This document shows positions 35,089 to 43,729 of a DNA stretch of 64,000 bases, in pieces (position 1 is the stretch's first letter; the number at the start of each line of letters is the position of its first letter). A program made the translations under genes and the position numbers. The stretch is from UBA3907 sp033810155 (GTDB taxonomy: Bacteria; Bacillota; Sulfobacillia; Fermentithermobacillales; Fermentithermobacillaceae). The notes under the pieces were generated by a model. It was given only the letters and a program-made list of their open reading frames with translations. It was not told the origin of the DNA and made no database searches. The stretch covers positions 109,643 through 173,642 of the forward strand of contig JAPXKJ010000001.1 in NCBI GenBank assembly GCA_033810155.1, written 5' to 3'.

Positions 35089-35979
35089 CTACACCATGGA
35101 CTTAATTATGTCGTTACGACTTCCGGGCAAGAGATCGATCGGCGGAATCTCACCTAATACATAACAACCGGGTGCAAGACGCATGGAGGCGCGCGCAGCC
35201 GAGACCATCACTTGAGCTGTAGCAGATGGATTACTGATCTTCATGTCCAACTCAAGTAATTGGTTATGGCTAGAGCCAGAAGCTCCTACCCGTTGTAACT
35301 GTACGCCATGGGCCATTACTCTGACCTTGTCGATGTCGTCTATTGCGGTCACCCTTGTTTTATCGTTCACAAAATATGGATCTTCTTTAATACACCTAGA
35401 AACCTCTTCGAAATTGTGGCCTTCCTCGATCTCAACATAGACATCCCGGAAATGTTGACCGTAACCAATCGGAAGAGTAAACGAGACTCCATCAACCACG
35501 CCTGGAACTGCCCTCGCAGCGACACTATGCCCCATACTCATACCTGGTCCGAAATTCGTGTAAGTTATGCCGCAAGGAGCGATTGCCTGGAACAACATCC
35601 GGATAATCGAGTCGGTGCCAGGATCCCATCCAGATCCGATTATTGAGACTCTACCATGTAGAGTTGCGTACCCCTGCAGCTTGTTTCTCAAGGAAAGCAT
35701 AGACTCACCATGGATATCGTAACCATCGACGGTATTGATCCCTTTTTCCAGGTAGGATGGAGCGATATCCGGAATCAAGCGAGAGGGGATCGTAAGTATC
35801 GCAACATCTATCTTCCCATCCAACTCATCAACATCCTTGACTAGAGGAACATTAGGTGCCTCAACATCACAAATCTCAACCACTCCCGCAAGTTCCATGT
35901 CTGGAGCCTGATTAATACACTCGACCGCTTCTTTACCCACATTACCGTATCCTACTACACATACTCTTATTCTATGCAT
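35089..35979 (-). CDS. ddh: meso-diaminopimelate D-dehydrogenase
   Basis: This 296-aa NADPH-dependent enzyme converts tetrahydrodipicolinate and ammonia directly to meso-DAP, a one-step bypass in lysine and peptidoglycan synthesis. The Rossmann site reads VCVVGYGNVGKEAVE, followed by VDGYDIHGE, IIGSGWDPGTDSIIRMLFQ and NFGPGMSMGHSVAAR, which match the DAP dehydrogenase active-site segments. Start ATG 35979 has GGAGGT 9 bases upstream; longer in-frame extension rejected. Its presence implies meso-DAP in the cell wall. Confidence 0.9.
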   Translation of the reverse strand: MHRIRVCVVGYGNVGKEAVECINQAPDMELAGVVEICDVEAPNVPLVKDVDELDGKIDVAILTIPSRLIPDIAPSYLEKGINTVDGYDIHGESMLSLRNKLQGYATLHGRVSIIGSGWDPGTDSIIRMLFQAIAPCGITYTNFGPGMSMGHSVAARAVPGVVDGVSFTLPIGYGQHFRDVYVEIEEGHNFEEVSRCIKEDPYFVNDKTRVTAIDDIDKVRVMAHGVQLQRVGASGSSHNQLLELDMKISNPSATAQVMVSAARASMRLAPGCYVLGEIPPIDLLPGSRNDIIKSMV

Positions 35980-36188
35980 TCTACAAGACCTCCGATTGGC
36001 TTCTTTTACTCCACAATGTGAATTGTAATATGGACTGTCCGAAAAACCAAACACTCGACGCTACTATTTCAACACTAGTTCAACGGTACATATAAAAGTT
36101 CCTCCAAAACTCAACGATGAAGGAGTTACCGTCTAAAGAGAGAACCATATACAATATTAGAAACTCAAAACACCAGCGAAAGGAGCCG

Positions 36189-36365
36189 ATGTTGTTGGTC
36201 GATTTTTTCCTGAAGCCTTGGGTAGGACCAGTACTAGGCGCAATAGGTTTGTTGTTGGCAATTCTGAATCGATCAGGGATGGTTAGCACCAAGATAGGCG
36301 ATACCCTGCTAATTCTAGCAGTTGCCTCTGCTGTCGGATCATACTTTACACACAGAGAAACCTAG
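36189..36365 (+). CDS. Small membrane protein of unknown function
   Basis: A 58-aa frame starting MLLVDFFLKPWVGPVLGAI has two hydrophobic segments (about residues 10-27 and 37-52) separated by a short polar turn. AAGGAG lies 3 bases before ATG 36189; TTG codons at 36192 and 36195 would have better spacing. It lies between divergent ddh and the convergent sigma-54 regulator. I see no family match. It is a plausible but unproven gene. Confidence 0.45.
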   Translation: MLLVDFFLKPWVGPVLGAIGLLLAILNRSGMVSTKIGDTLLILAVASAVGSYFTHRET

Positions 36366-36368
36366 TTC

Positions 36369-38303
36369 TCATTTGAGGTTCATGAGGCTGGACTCATCAA
36401 AAGTCATTTGTATTTCGTGGGTTAGATCTAGTTCTTTTAGTTTTTGGTAAAATGTGGTCCTGCCGATCTTGAGGATTTTCATGGCTTTCGTGTGGTTCCC
36501 GCCGCAGTATCGTATAGCCTGCAACATCGCGTTCCGCTCTGCATCCTTCCTAGCTTCTTCCAAGGTGATAGGGAAGACTGCAGGAATTTCTAAAACGCCC
36601 GAAGAATCGTCAGCTTGAATCCCCGGGGGCATATATCGGAGGTCAATTATACCATCGTCTGTGAGCACCGCCGCACGTTCCAATACGTTCTCAAGTTCCC
36701 GTACGTTTCCAGGCCATGGGTAAGAGATCAACGCGCGTAAGCAGTCTTCAGTGATCCTCAACCGCTTGTCGTACATGGCGGAATAGGCCTGCAAAAAAGT
36801 CTCTACAAGATCTATGATATCTTCCGGGCGTTCTCTCAGTGGAGGAATTTCCACAGAGAAAACGTTTAGCCGGTAGTATAGATCTTCTCTGAAACGTCCC
36901 GAATCTACAAGTTCGGGCAAGTTTTGGTTAGTAGCTGCGATAATCCTCACATCAACCTTATTGTGCGAATGAGAGCCTAGTGGTTGTACAGTACCTTCTT
37001 CGATAACATGCAGCAATTTGGCTTGACAAGACAAATCAAGTTCGGCGATTTCATCGAGTAACAACGTACCCCCAGATGCCTCATGGAATTTGCCTTTCTT
37101 ACCTGTCCTCAGAGCACCTGTGAACGAACCGGGTGCGTACCCAAACAACTCGCTTTCCATGAGCGAGGGCGGAACTGCCGCGCAGTTTACCACTACAAAA
37201 GGCTCTCTGTTTCTAGGAGATGCGTGGTGGATAGCTCGTGCGAAGAGATTCTTCCCAGTACCGCTTTCCCCTAGCAAGAGGACATTGCACTTGGTAGGAG
37301 CGATTTTCTCACACAACGATATGCAATGTCGAATAGACTCGCTCCGCCCAAGAATTCTAGAAAAGGCCGGGTGTGAAGACGGTGCCTTCCCGAGTTTCAT
37401 ACGCAATAGTGAGGCATAGCTAGCCATACCATCCGCTCGCTCCTCAAGTTCTTTCACCTCGACAACGTCTGTTAGCAGAACGCACACAAGCTTACTAGAC
37501 ATCCCGCTGCAAGTGATTGGAGTGACGGCGTATCTTAAGGGGATGCCATTTATGAATCCTTCTTTGGGCCCTATGTGCGAAACCGCCCCGGAGAATACTC
37601 TAACTATGTCTGAACTATCTAGGCCTTCAGGGCAAATCTTCCAGAGTTTTTCACCTACAATTTCCATTGATGCAATGCCATGTTCCTTAGCCCTGAATTC
37701 ATTCCCCAATAGGATGGATTTTGCAGACTCGCCTCTAGCTGTGTATCCGAGAGTTTGGTAAAACTTCACAACTAGAGTTTCGGGGTCACATATCACCATA
37801 TGAGCTATAGCTATTCTATAGTCAAAATCAAATCTCAAACCATCTACACTTATGCTAGCTCTCTTTTCTACGCTTGACAGTCTAGCTGAAAGCTTGTGGG
37901 TGATACCATCTTTGCCAGGCCATAGGCGATCAATTCCTAGAGGTTCAACGGAAGGCTGGCTTCTTTTTGAATATATTCCAGAGCCAGCAGGACCACCGTA
38001 AACGCCTATCGCCACCAGGGCATCGCCCGACATTATCTTGGAGTCCGGAGAAATACCCATCAGCGATAGGTCTCTTGGAGTCAGTCCGCCATCATCAGCA
38101 CCCAATGAACTGTTCACCAAGAGCACAATATCACCAGGGGACACGCTCCCTGCGCTGTGGCCGGGGCCCCAAGATTCTCCAAGCCCAAGAAGGGCAAGAG
38201 CTCTCTGGTTGGCTAAGAGTATTTCTCCGTCTTCTTGCACGACTATGACACCTTCGCGAAGCACATTAAAAACGTTTTCCAGCAGACTGTTCTTAGAGTT
38301 CAT
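36369..38303 (-). CDS. Sigma-54-dependent transcriptional activator with PAS sensor
   Basis: This 644-aa regulator has a PAS-like N-terminal domain (ENVFNVLREGVIVVQEDGEIL), an uncharacterised central sensory region (about 60-290) and an AAA+ domain (about 325-560). The AAA+ domain has Walker A GESGTGKN, a GAFTGA loop in the variant form GSFTGA, and GGTLLLDEIAELDL. A Fis-type helix-turn-helix ends the protein (GGNHTKAMKILKIGRTTFYQKLKEL). It would activate sigma-54 promoters; no rpoN or recognisable -24/-12 element lies nearby. Start ATG 38303 has AGGAGC upstream; the ATG at 38348 lacks a ribosome site. No response-regulator receiver domain is present. Confidence 0.92.
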   Translation of the reverse strand: MNSKNSLLENVFNVLREGVIVVQEDGEILLANQRALALLGLGESWGPGHSAGSVSPGDIVLLVNSSLGADDGGLTPRDLSLMGISPDSKIMSGDALVAIGVYGGPAGSGIYSKRSQPSVEPLGIDRLWPGKDGITHKLSARLSSVEKRASISVDGLRFDFDYRIAIAHMVICDPETLVVKFYQTLGYTARGESAKSILLGNEFRAKEHGIASMEIVGEKLWKICPEGLDSSDIVRVFSGAVSHIGPKEGFINGIPLRYAVTPITCSGMSSKLVCVLLTDVVEVKELEERADGMASYASLLRMKLGKAPSSHPAFSRILGRSESIRHCISLCEKIAPTKCNVLLLGESGTGKNLFARAIHHASPRNREPFVVVNCAAVPPSLMESELFGYAPGSFTGALRTGKKGKFHEASGGTLLLDEIAELDLSCQAKLLHVIEEGTVQPLGSHSHNKVDVRIIAATNQNLPELVDSGRFREDLYYRLNVFSVEIPPLRERPEDIIDLVETFLQAYSAMYDKRLRITEDCLRALISYPWPGNVRELENVLERAAVLTDDGIIDLRYMPPGIQADDSSGVLEIPAVFPITLEEARKDAERNAMLQAIRYCGGNHTKAMKILKIGRTTFYQKLKELDLTHEIQMTFDESSLMNLK

Positions 38304-38430
38304 AGAACTGCTCCTCACTTGCCCGTATTTCTGTCCAGCAATACTCATTTGGTCTATTTCTACGAATTATGTCGAAATTCCTTTCAGACATAAAAGTCAA
38401 GATTCCATGGGACAATTGATATGAGTCTTA

Positions 38431-38461
38431 TTGACACAGCATCTGTAGCGGGTTATATTAT
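38431..38461 (+). promoter_or_regulatory. Strong promoter upstream of tRNA-Leu(GAG) and ileS
   Basis: Perfect TTGACA (38431-38436) is followed after 17 bases by TATATT (38454-38459). The start would fall near 38466, about 20 bases before the tRNA. No other promoter is visible between the tRNA and the T-box leader. Confidence 0.8.
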
Positions 38462-38484
38462 GAATTACTGCTGTATCTTTTCGT

Positions 38485-38569
38485 GTCGGGATGGCGGAAC
38501 AGGCAGACGCGTACGTTTGAGGGGCGTATGGGAAATCCCGTGCGGGTTCGATTCCCGCTCCCGACACCA
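38485..38569 (+). tRNA. tRNA-Leu(GAG)
   Basis: Acceptor GTCGGGA (38485-38491) pairs with TCCCGAC (38559-38565); discriminator A and encoded CCA end at 38569. The anticodon arm TACGT/GCGTA holds TTGAGGG with anticodon GAG. A long variable arm and GGTTCGATTCC T loop fit class II tRNA-Leu. It reads CUC and CUU. The ileS T-box leader starts almost immediately downstream. Confidence 0.95.
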
Positions 38570-38584
38570 TTTTCGAACATAAAG

Positions 38585-38814
38585 GAAAGACTACGACGAG
38601 GACGAGTAGATGGATGCTGGTCAAAGAGAATCGACAAAAGGTGAGAAGTCGATACCAAGGTCCATTCGAATATCACCTCTGAGTCAACGGCTGAAAACAC
38701 AGTAAGCCGGTTCGTATTGCTCACGTTATAGAGCGCTTAAGGGGGTTGCAGAGTTACTGCAATCAAGGTGGGTGGTACCACGGCATAAGTCGTCCCTATG
38801 GGGCGCTTTTTTAT
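38585..38814 (+). promoter_or_regulatory. T-box riboswitch (isoleucine specifier) with terminator, upstream of ileS
   Basis: The core T-box sequence GGTGGTACCACGG is at 38771-38783. Stem I has the AGTAGA specifier-loop bulge (38605-38610), AAAGAGAA and GGTGAGAA distal-loop motifs. ATC, an Ile codon, is at the specifier position 38672-38674 (followed by A). The terminator stem is CGTCCC 38792-38797 with GGGGCG 38801-38806 and a T run to 38813. Uncharged tRNA-Ile would stabilise the antiterminator and raise ileS expression. Confidence 0.93.
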
Positions 38815-38854
38815 TTGTGGCAAAACTTCCCAAACCGAGATGGAGGAAAAACTC

Positions 38855-41800
38855 ATGGGATACTTTAAGGAAGTGGACCCTAGAAGGTCTGTTGTGGATA
38901 CAGAAAACAAAATCCTTGATTACTGGAACACAAATGACATATCGGCCAAAAGCATATCTGAGAGAGAGGGGAACCCTCGCTTCGTCTTTTATGAGGGACC
39001 ACCTACAGCCAATGGTCTGCCGGGTATACACCACGTTTTGGCCAGAACGATAAAGGACGTGGTATGTCGTTATAAAACGATGCAGGGGTTTCAGGTAAAG
39101 CGAAAGGCCGGATGGGATACTCATGGTCTTCCGGTAGAAATCGAAGTGGAAAAACAGCTTGGGATTTCATCCAAACAAGAAATCGAGGAGTACGGTATAG
39201 CTGCTTTCAATGAGAAGTGTCGATCTTCGGTTTTTGTCTACGAAAAGCAGTGGAGAAAGCTTACGGAGAGGATAGCGTACTGGATCGATATGGATGATCC
39301 TTACATCACTTTGGACAACGATTACATTGAGACCGTATGGTGGATTTTGAAACAGTTCTTCGATGCAGGGCTGATATACGAGAGCTACAAAGTTTTGCCC
39401 TATTGCCCACGCTGTGGAACTCCTCTTGCATCGCACGAAGTGGCTCAGGGGTATACAGAGGAATCTGTGGAATCCATATATGTGACCTTTAAGGTCAAAG
39501 GAAAAGACAACGAGTATTTGCTCATTTGGACTACAACTCCGTGGACTTTGCCTTCTAACGTAGGAGTAGCAATAAATCCTACGAGCACCTATGCTAAGGT
39601 GCTTTACGAGGATAACATCTACTACGTTGCTAAGGATAGAGTACCCTATTTGTTCGAAGAGGGTTATGAGATCCTTGAGGAGTTCTCAGGCAAGGAACTA
39701 GAATTCCTAGAGTACGAACAGCTATTCCCGTTTGTAGTCCCAGAGGAAAAAGCTTTTATAGTCACTTGCGCTGACTATGTATCAACTGACGACGGCACAG
39801 GCCTGGTACACATAGCTCCTGCGTACGGAGAAGATGACTACAAAGTTTGCCAAGAATATGGACTTCCCATGCTCCAACTTGTCGATGAACAGGGACGTTT
39901 CGTTGATTCAGTTACGGATTGGGCTGGTATGTTTGTGATGGATGCAGACAAACACATCATAAAGAAGCTGCGCAAAGATGGTAGATTGTTCAAGAGCGAG
40001 AGAATAGTCCATTCATATCCCCATTGCTGGAGATGTGATACCCCTCTTCTTTATTACGCAAGAAAATCGTGGTACATTGCAACAACACAGTTTCAAGATA
40101 GGCTAATCGCCAACAACAAGAAAGTGAAATGGTTCCCCGAACACGTAGGCACAGGTCGTTTTGGCAATTGGCTGGAGAACTTGGTGGATTGGTCAATCTC
40201 GAGAAACCGTTATTGGGGAACGCCGCTAAATATTTGGAGATGCACTGAGTGCGGAAGAATCAGATCGATAGGTTCAAGAGCTGAATTAAAAGAGCACGCC
40301 ATTGGCGATTTGGATGTTTATAACCTAGATCTCCATAGGCCGTATGTAGACGAGGTCTACTTGAAGTGCGAGTGCGGAGGAAAGATGACTCGGACACCCG
40401 AAGTCATAGACTGCTGGTTCGACTCTGGCTCGATGCCATACGGTCAACTGCACTACCCTTTTGAAAACGAAGAAGAATTCTATAGTTCTTTTCCGGCGGA
40501 TTTTATCTGCGAAGGCCTAGATCAAACCAGAGGCTGGTTTTATTCCCTATTGGTGATAGCGACCTTTCTTTTCGACCAACCGGCCTACAAAGAAGTAGTG
40601 GTAAACGACCTGGTCCTTGATAAGCATGGTCAGAAAATGTCCAAATCCAGGGGAAATGCTGTAGACCCGTGGGAACTGATAAGCAGATACGGTGCTGACG
40701 CAGTGAGGTGGTATCTCCTAGACGTATCTCCACCTTGGGTTCCTACTAGATTTGACGAGAACGGAGTTCGAGACGTATCAGCGCGCTTCCTGGGAACGCT
40801 TGTAAACGTGTATGCTTTCTTCACTCTATATGCAAACATAGACAAGATTGATCCCTCATCGTTCGATATACCGATAAGCGAAAGACCGGAGCTAGATCGA
40901 TGGATAATATCGCGTCTAAACAGCCTAACTAAGTTCATTGAGCAGAGTATGCCCGAATACGAACTGACGAGAGTCACCAAAGGTATTGGCGCTTTTCTGG
41001 TAGACGAAGTAAGCAACTGGTATGTTAGAAGAAGTCGCGAGCGCTTTTGGTCAAATGAGTTTGACCTCGACAAGAAATCCGCTTACCTCACGCTATACGA
41101 GGTGCTGATAACTCTTTCGAAACTAATGGCGCCTTTTGCACCTTTCATTGCAGAAGACATCTACCTGAACCTAACTAGAGGCAACCAATTGGAGTCTGTT
41201 CATCTTGAAAAATACCCACAAGCTGACCTTACACTCATAGACTCCGAACTCGAAGAGAAGATGGGCCTCGTCATAACTATAGTTTCTTTGGGCAGGTCCG
41301 TGAGGAATAAAGTCCAGATCAAGATCAGGCAGCCTCTTAGGAAAATCATGGTCAATGATAGGTATAAAGATATCCTCAAGAATATGGAAAACCTCATTAA
41401 GGAAGAACTCAATGTAAAAGATATCGAATACGTAAGCGCACTATCCCAATACGTGTCATACGAGGTAAGGGCTAACCTGCCTGTAGCCGGGCCCAAGTAC
41501 GGTAAGATGCTCAACCAGATAGTCGCAAATCTTCAGCAACTAGACGCTTATTCTGTGGCCAAAACCGTTGATTCGCAAGGAAGTATCGTATTGCAGATAG
41601 ACGGGAAGGAAGTCGAATTATCGAAGGAAGACATTGATATAAAGATAAAAGCTAGGGAAGGTTTTGCAGTAGAGGTTGAAGACGATACCTTTGTAGTCCT
41701 AGACACTGAAATAGATTATGAACTTGAATTGGAAGGAATTGCGCGAGAACTCGTGTCAAAAATCCAGACTATGAGGAAAAATAAAGGGTTTGACGTGATC

Positions 41801-41986
41801 GATCACATAACCTTAACTATCTTCTGTGATGAAATTGTAAGGGAATCTGTTGAAAAACACGCTTCATATATTCAAGGTGACACCTTGTGTGATAATTTGG
41901 TCATTACTTCAGAGAAATTCGATGGGCAAGAACTGAACATTAATGGGCACGAAGTAGTGATTTCCATCGAGCGATTAGAAAAATAG
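38855..41986 (+). CDS. ileS: Isoleucyl-tRNA synthetase, type 2, with GIHH signature motif
   Basis: IleRS (1043 aa) charges tRNA-Ile. The class I signature, normally HIGH (HxGH), reads GIHH at residues 57-60 (PPTANGLPGIHHV). KMSKS is intact at 594-598. The text GWDTHGLPVEIEVEKQLGIS, the large editing domain (TTTPWTLPSNVGVAINP) and the length mark the eukaryote-like type 2 IleRS. ATG 38855 follows GGAGGA by 8 bases. Regulation is by the upstream Ile T-box. Confidence 0.96.
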   Translation: MGYFKEVDPRRSVVDTENKILDYWNTNDISAKSISEREGNPRFVFYEGPPTANGLPGIHHVLARTIKDVVCRYKTMQGFQVKRKAGWDTHGLPVEIEVEKQLGISSKQEIEEYGIAAFNEKCRSSVFVYEKQWRKLTERIAYWIDMDDPYITLDNDYIETVWWILKQFFDAGLIYESYKVLPYCPRCGTPLASHEVAQGYTEESVESIYVTFKVKGKDNEYLLIWTTTPWTLPSNVGVAINPTSTYAKVLYEDNIYYVAKDRVPYLFEEGYEILEEFSGKELEFLEYEQLFPFVVPEEKAFIVTCADYVSTDDGTGLVHIAPAYGEDDYKVCQEYGLPMLQLVDEQGRFVDSVTDWAGMFVMDADKHIIKKLRKDGRLFKSERIVHSYPHCWRCDTPLLYYARKSWYIATTQFQDRLIANNKKVKWFPEHVGTGRFGNWLENLVDWSISRNRYWGTPLNIWRCTECGRIRSIGSRAELKEHAIGDLDVYNLDLHRPYVDEVYLKCECGGKMTRTPEVIDCWFDSGSMPYGQLHYPFENEEEFYSSFPADFICEGLDQTRGWFYSLLVIATFLFDQPAYKEVVVNDLVLDKHGQKMSKSRGNAVDPWELISRYGADAVRWYLLDVSPPWVPTRFDENGVRDVSARFLGTLVNVYAFFTLYANIDKIDPSSFDIPISERPELDRWIISRLNSLTKFIEQSMPEYELTRVTKGIGAFLVDEVSNWYVRRSRERFWSNEFDLDKKSAYLTLYEVLITLSKLMAPFAPFIAEDIYLNLTRGNQLESVHLEKYPQADLTLIDSELEEKMGLVITIVSLGRSVRNKVQIKIRQPLRKIMVNDRYKDILKNMENLIKEELNVKDIEYVSALSQYVSYEVRANLPVAGPKYGKMLNQIVANLQQLDAYSVAKTVDSQGSIVLQIDGKEVELSKEDIDIKIKAREGFAVEVEDDTFVVLDTEIDYELELEGIARELVSKIQTMRKNKGFDVIDHITLTIFCDEIVRESVEKHASYIQGDTLCDNLVITSEKFDGQELNINGHEVVISIERLEK

Positions 41987-42008
41987 CGGTCTAGGTGATT
42001 AAGTGATA

Positions 42009-42037
42009 TTGACGTCTAGTCGAAGTTGAATTATTAT
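42009..42037 (+). promoter_or_regulatory. Promoter of the pyr operon
   Basis: TTGACG (42009-42014) and TATTAT (42032-42037) are separated by 17 bases. It lies just after ileS and before the PyrR attenuator. Confidence 0.7.
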
Positions 42038-42062
42038 TCGTCTAGATAAGTTGATAGAGCCA

Positions 42063-42156
42063 GTCCTTTAATTTAGCCCGGCGAGGCAAAAAGGAGGCGA
42101 AGACAAATGGAAAAAATCTCCGCATAAGCGCATGCTTGTGGAGATTTTCTTTTTTC
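42063..42156 (+). promoter_or_regulatory. PyrR-dependent transcription attenuator
   Basis: CCTTT (42065-42069) pairs with AAAGG (42090-42094) around a loop containing CCCGGCGAGGC, matching the PyrR binding-loop consensus (CCxGxGAGGC). The terminator is AAAATCTCC (42113-42121) paired with GGAGATTTT (42140-42148), with a T run to 42155. GGAG at 42093-42096 can instead pair with CTCC at 42118-42121 as an antiterminator. UMP-bound PyrR would stabilise the first hairpin and stop transcription before pyrR. Confidence 0.8.
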
Positions 42157-42206
42157 CGAACAGTTACAACCAATAACAGTGAGACTAAGGGAAAGGAATT
42201 GAGAAT

Positions 42207-42758
42207 ATGAGCTTCTATGACAAGGCAGAGATCATGGATGAAGATGGGATCAGAAGAGCCCTGGTACGTATTGCCCACGAGATAGTCGAAAAGAATAAGG
42301 GACTTGACGACGTGGTCCTTGTGGGGATAAGGAGACGTGGAGTACCTCTTGCTAACAGACTCGCCCAAATCCTCAAAGATAGCGAGAACGTTGAAGTACC
42401 TGTAGGAGAACTCGATATCACATTGTATCGCGATGACCTCACGCTCAAATTTGAGCAGCCCCGTGTAGGCAGAACTTACCTTCCCTTTGATGTCACAGGC
42501 AAGAAAGTCGTTCTCGTAGACGACGTTCTTTTCACCGGTAGAACCGTTCGCGCAGCACTAGACGCGATCATCGATCACGGCAGACCTCAATCTATCCAAC
42601 TGGCAGTACTGATTGACAGAGGCCACCGAGAGATCCCCATAAGAGCTGATTACGTAGGGAAGAATGTACCTACCTCGCGGAAAGAAGTGATTCACGTTCG
42701 CCTTTCAGAAATCGATGGCGTTGACCAAGTTGCTATATCCGAAGAGCTAGACAAATAG
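42207..42758 (+). CDS. pyrR: Pyrimidine operon attenuation protein / uracil phosphoribosyltransferase
   Basis: PyrR (183 aa) binds pyr mRNA leaders in response to UMP and has weak uracil phosphoribosyltransferase activity. The PRPP motif VVLVDDVLFTGRTVRAALDAI is clear, along with VGIRRRGVPLANRLA at the N-terminus. ATG 42207. It is the first gene of the pyr operon and probably controls its own leader. Confidence 0.96.
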   Translation: MSFYDKAEIMDEDGIRRALVRIAHEIVEKNKGLDDVVLVGIRRRGVPLANRLAQILKDSENVEVPVGELDITLYRDDLTLKFEQPRVGRTYLPFDVTGKKVVLVDDVLFTGRTVRAALDAIIDHGRPQSIQLAVLIDRGHREIPIRADYVGKNVPTSRKEVIHVRLSEIDGVDQVAISEELDK

Positions 42759-42805
42759 GAAATATTATCAGGCCTATAAGGTAGTCTATTAGGAGGCATA
42801 AAAAG

Positions 42806-43729
42806 TTGTCACTTCAAGGCAAAGATCTTCTAACACTTCAGGAACTCAGTCAAGAAGACATGGAATTGATACTTTCAACGGCCCGGTCACTCAAGGAAAT
42901 CCTGTCGCGACCAATAAAAAAAGTACCCACGTTGCGCGGCAAAGTAGTATGTACATTGTTCTATGAACCCTCAACAAGAACTCGCACTTCTTTCGAGTTA
43001 GCCGCGAAATATATGTCTGCAGACACAGTATCTATTGCCACCTCGACGTCTTCGGTTCAGAAAGGAGAAACGCTTGCAGACACCGCTCGAAATCTAGCCG
43101 TAATGGGAATCGACCTTGTGATCATGAGACACAGCGTTTCCGGTTCGTGCCATTTCCTAGCACGGGTACTAGATATCCCTGTGGTAAACGCAGGCGATGG
43201 GATGCATGAGCATCCTACTCAGGGACTTCTAGATATTTTCACTATCTTAGATTACAAACCGAGGATAAAGGGGCTTAAAGTAGCCATACTCGGTGACATT
43301 GCCCACTCCAGAGTTGCGCGTTCAAACATTTATGGTTTGACGAAGATGGGAGCTGAAGTATCCGTAGCAGGACCGTCTACGTTGCTGCCCCCGGAAATTG
43401 AGGCGCTAGGCGTAAGAGCATTCTGCCATCCTGAAGAAGCCGTTGAAGGTGCAGATGTAGTTTATGTCCTTAGGCTTCAGTTAGAGCGTCAATCGAACAG
43501 CCTATTCCCATCCAAACGCGAATACCAAGACTTTTTTGGCCTGGATCGACAAATGCTTGCGTACGCCAAAGAAGACGCAATAATCATGCACCCCGGCCCT
43601 ATGAATAGAGGGATTGAGATTACTACTGACATTGCGGATTCTCCAAGATCAGTGATACTGGACCAGGTCACAAACGGTGTAGCCATAAGAATGGCTGTTC
43701 TTTATCTGATTCTAGGAGGCAGAGAATAA
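42806..43729 (+). CDS. pyrB: Aspartate carbamoyltransferase catalytic subunit
   Basis: This 307-aa enzyme joins carbamoyl phosphate and aspartate. The carbamoyl phosphate loop FYEPSTRTRTSFELAAK and MHPGPMNRGIEI are present. Start is TTG 42806 with AGGAGG 9 bases before. No regulatory subunit gene pyrI follows, as expected for Bacillota. Its stop overlaps the pyrC start (TAATG). Confidence 0.97.
   Translation: MSLQGKDLLTLQELSQEDMELILSTARSLKEILSRPIKKVPTLRGKVVCTLFYEPSTRTRTSFELAAKYMSADTVSIATSTSSVQKGETLADTARNLAVMGIDLVIMRHSVSGSCHFLARVLDIPVVNAGDGMHEHPTQGLLDIFTILDYKPRIKGLKVAILGDIAHSRVARSNIYGLTKMGAEVSVAGPSTLLPPEIEALGVRAFCHPEEAVEGADVVYVLRLQLERQSNSLFPSKREYQDFFGLDRQMLAYAKEDAIIMHPGPMNRGIEITTDIADSPRSVILDQVTNGVAIRMAVLYLILGGRE

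Noticed and set aside
35977..36054. N-terminal extension of meso-DAP dehydrogenase to 36054
   Set aside because: The extra 25 residues are not conserved-looking and the internal ATG at 35979 has a strong GGAGGT site.
42009..42156. ileS transcription terminator
   Set aside because: The only hairpin with a T run after ileS is better explained as the PyrR attenuator terminator because a PyrR binding loop and a promoter precede it.
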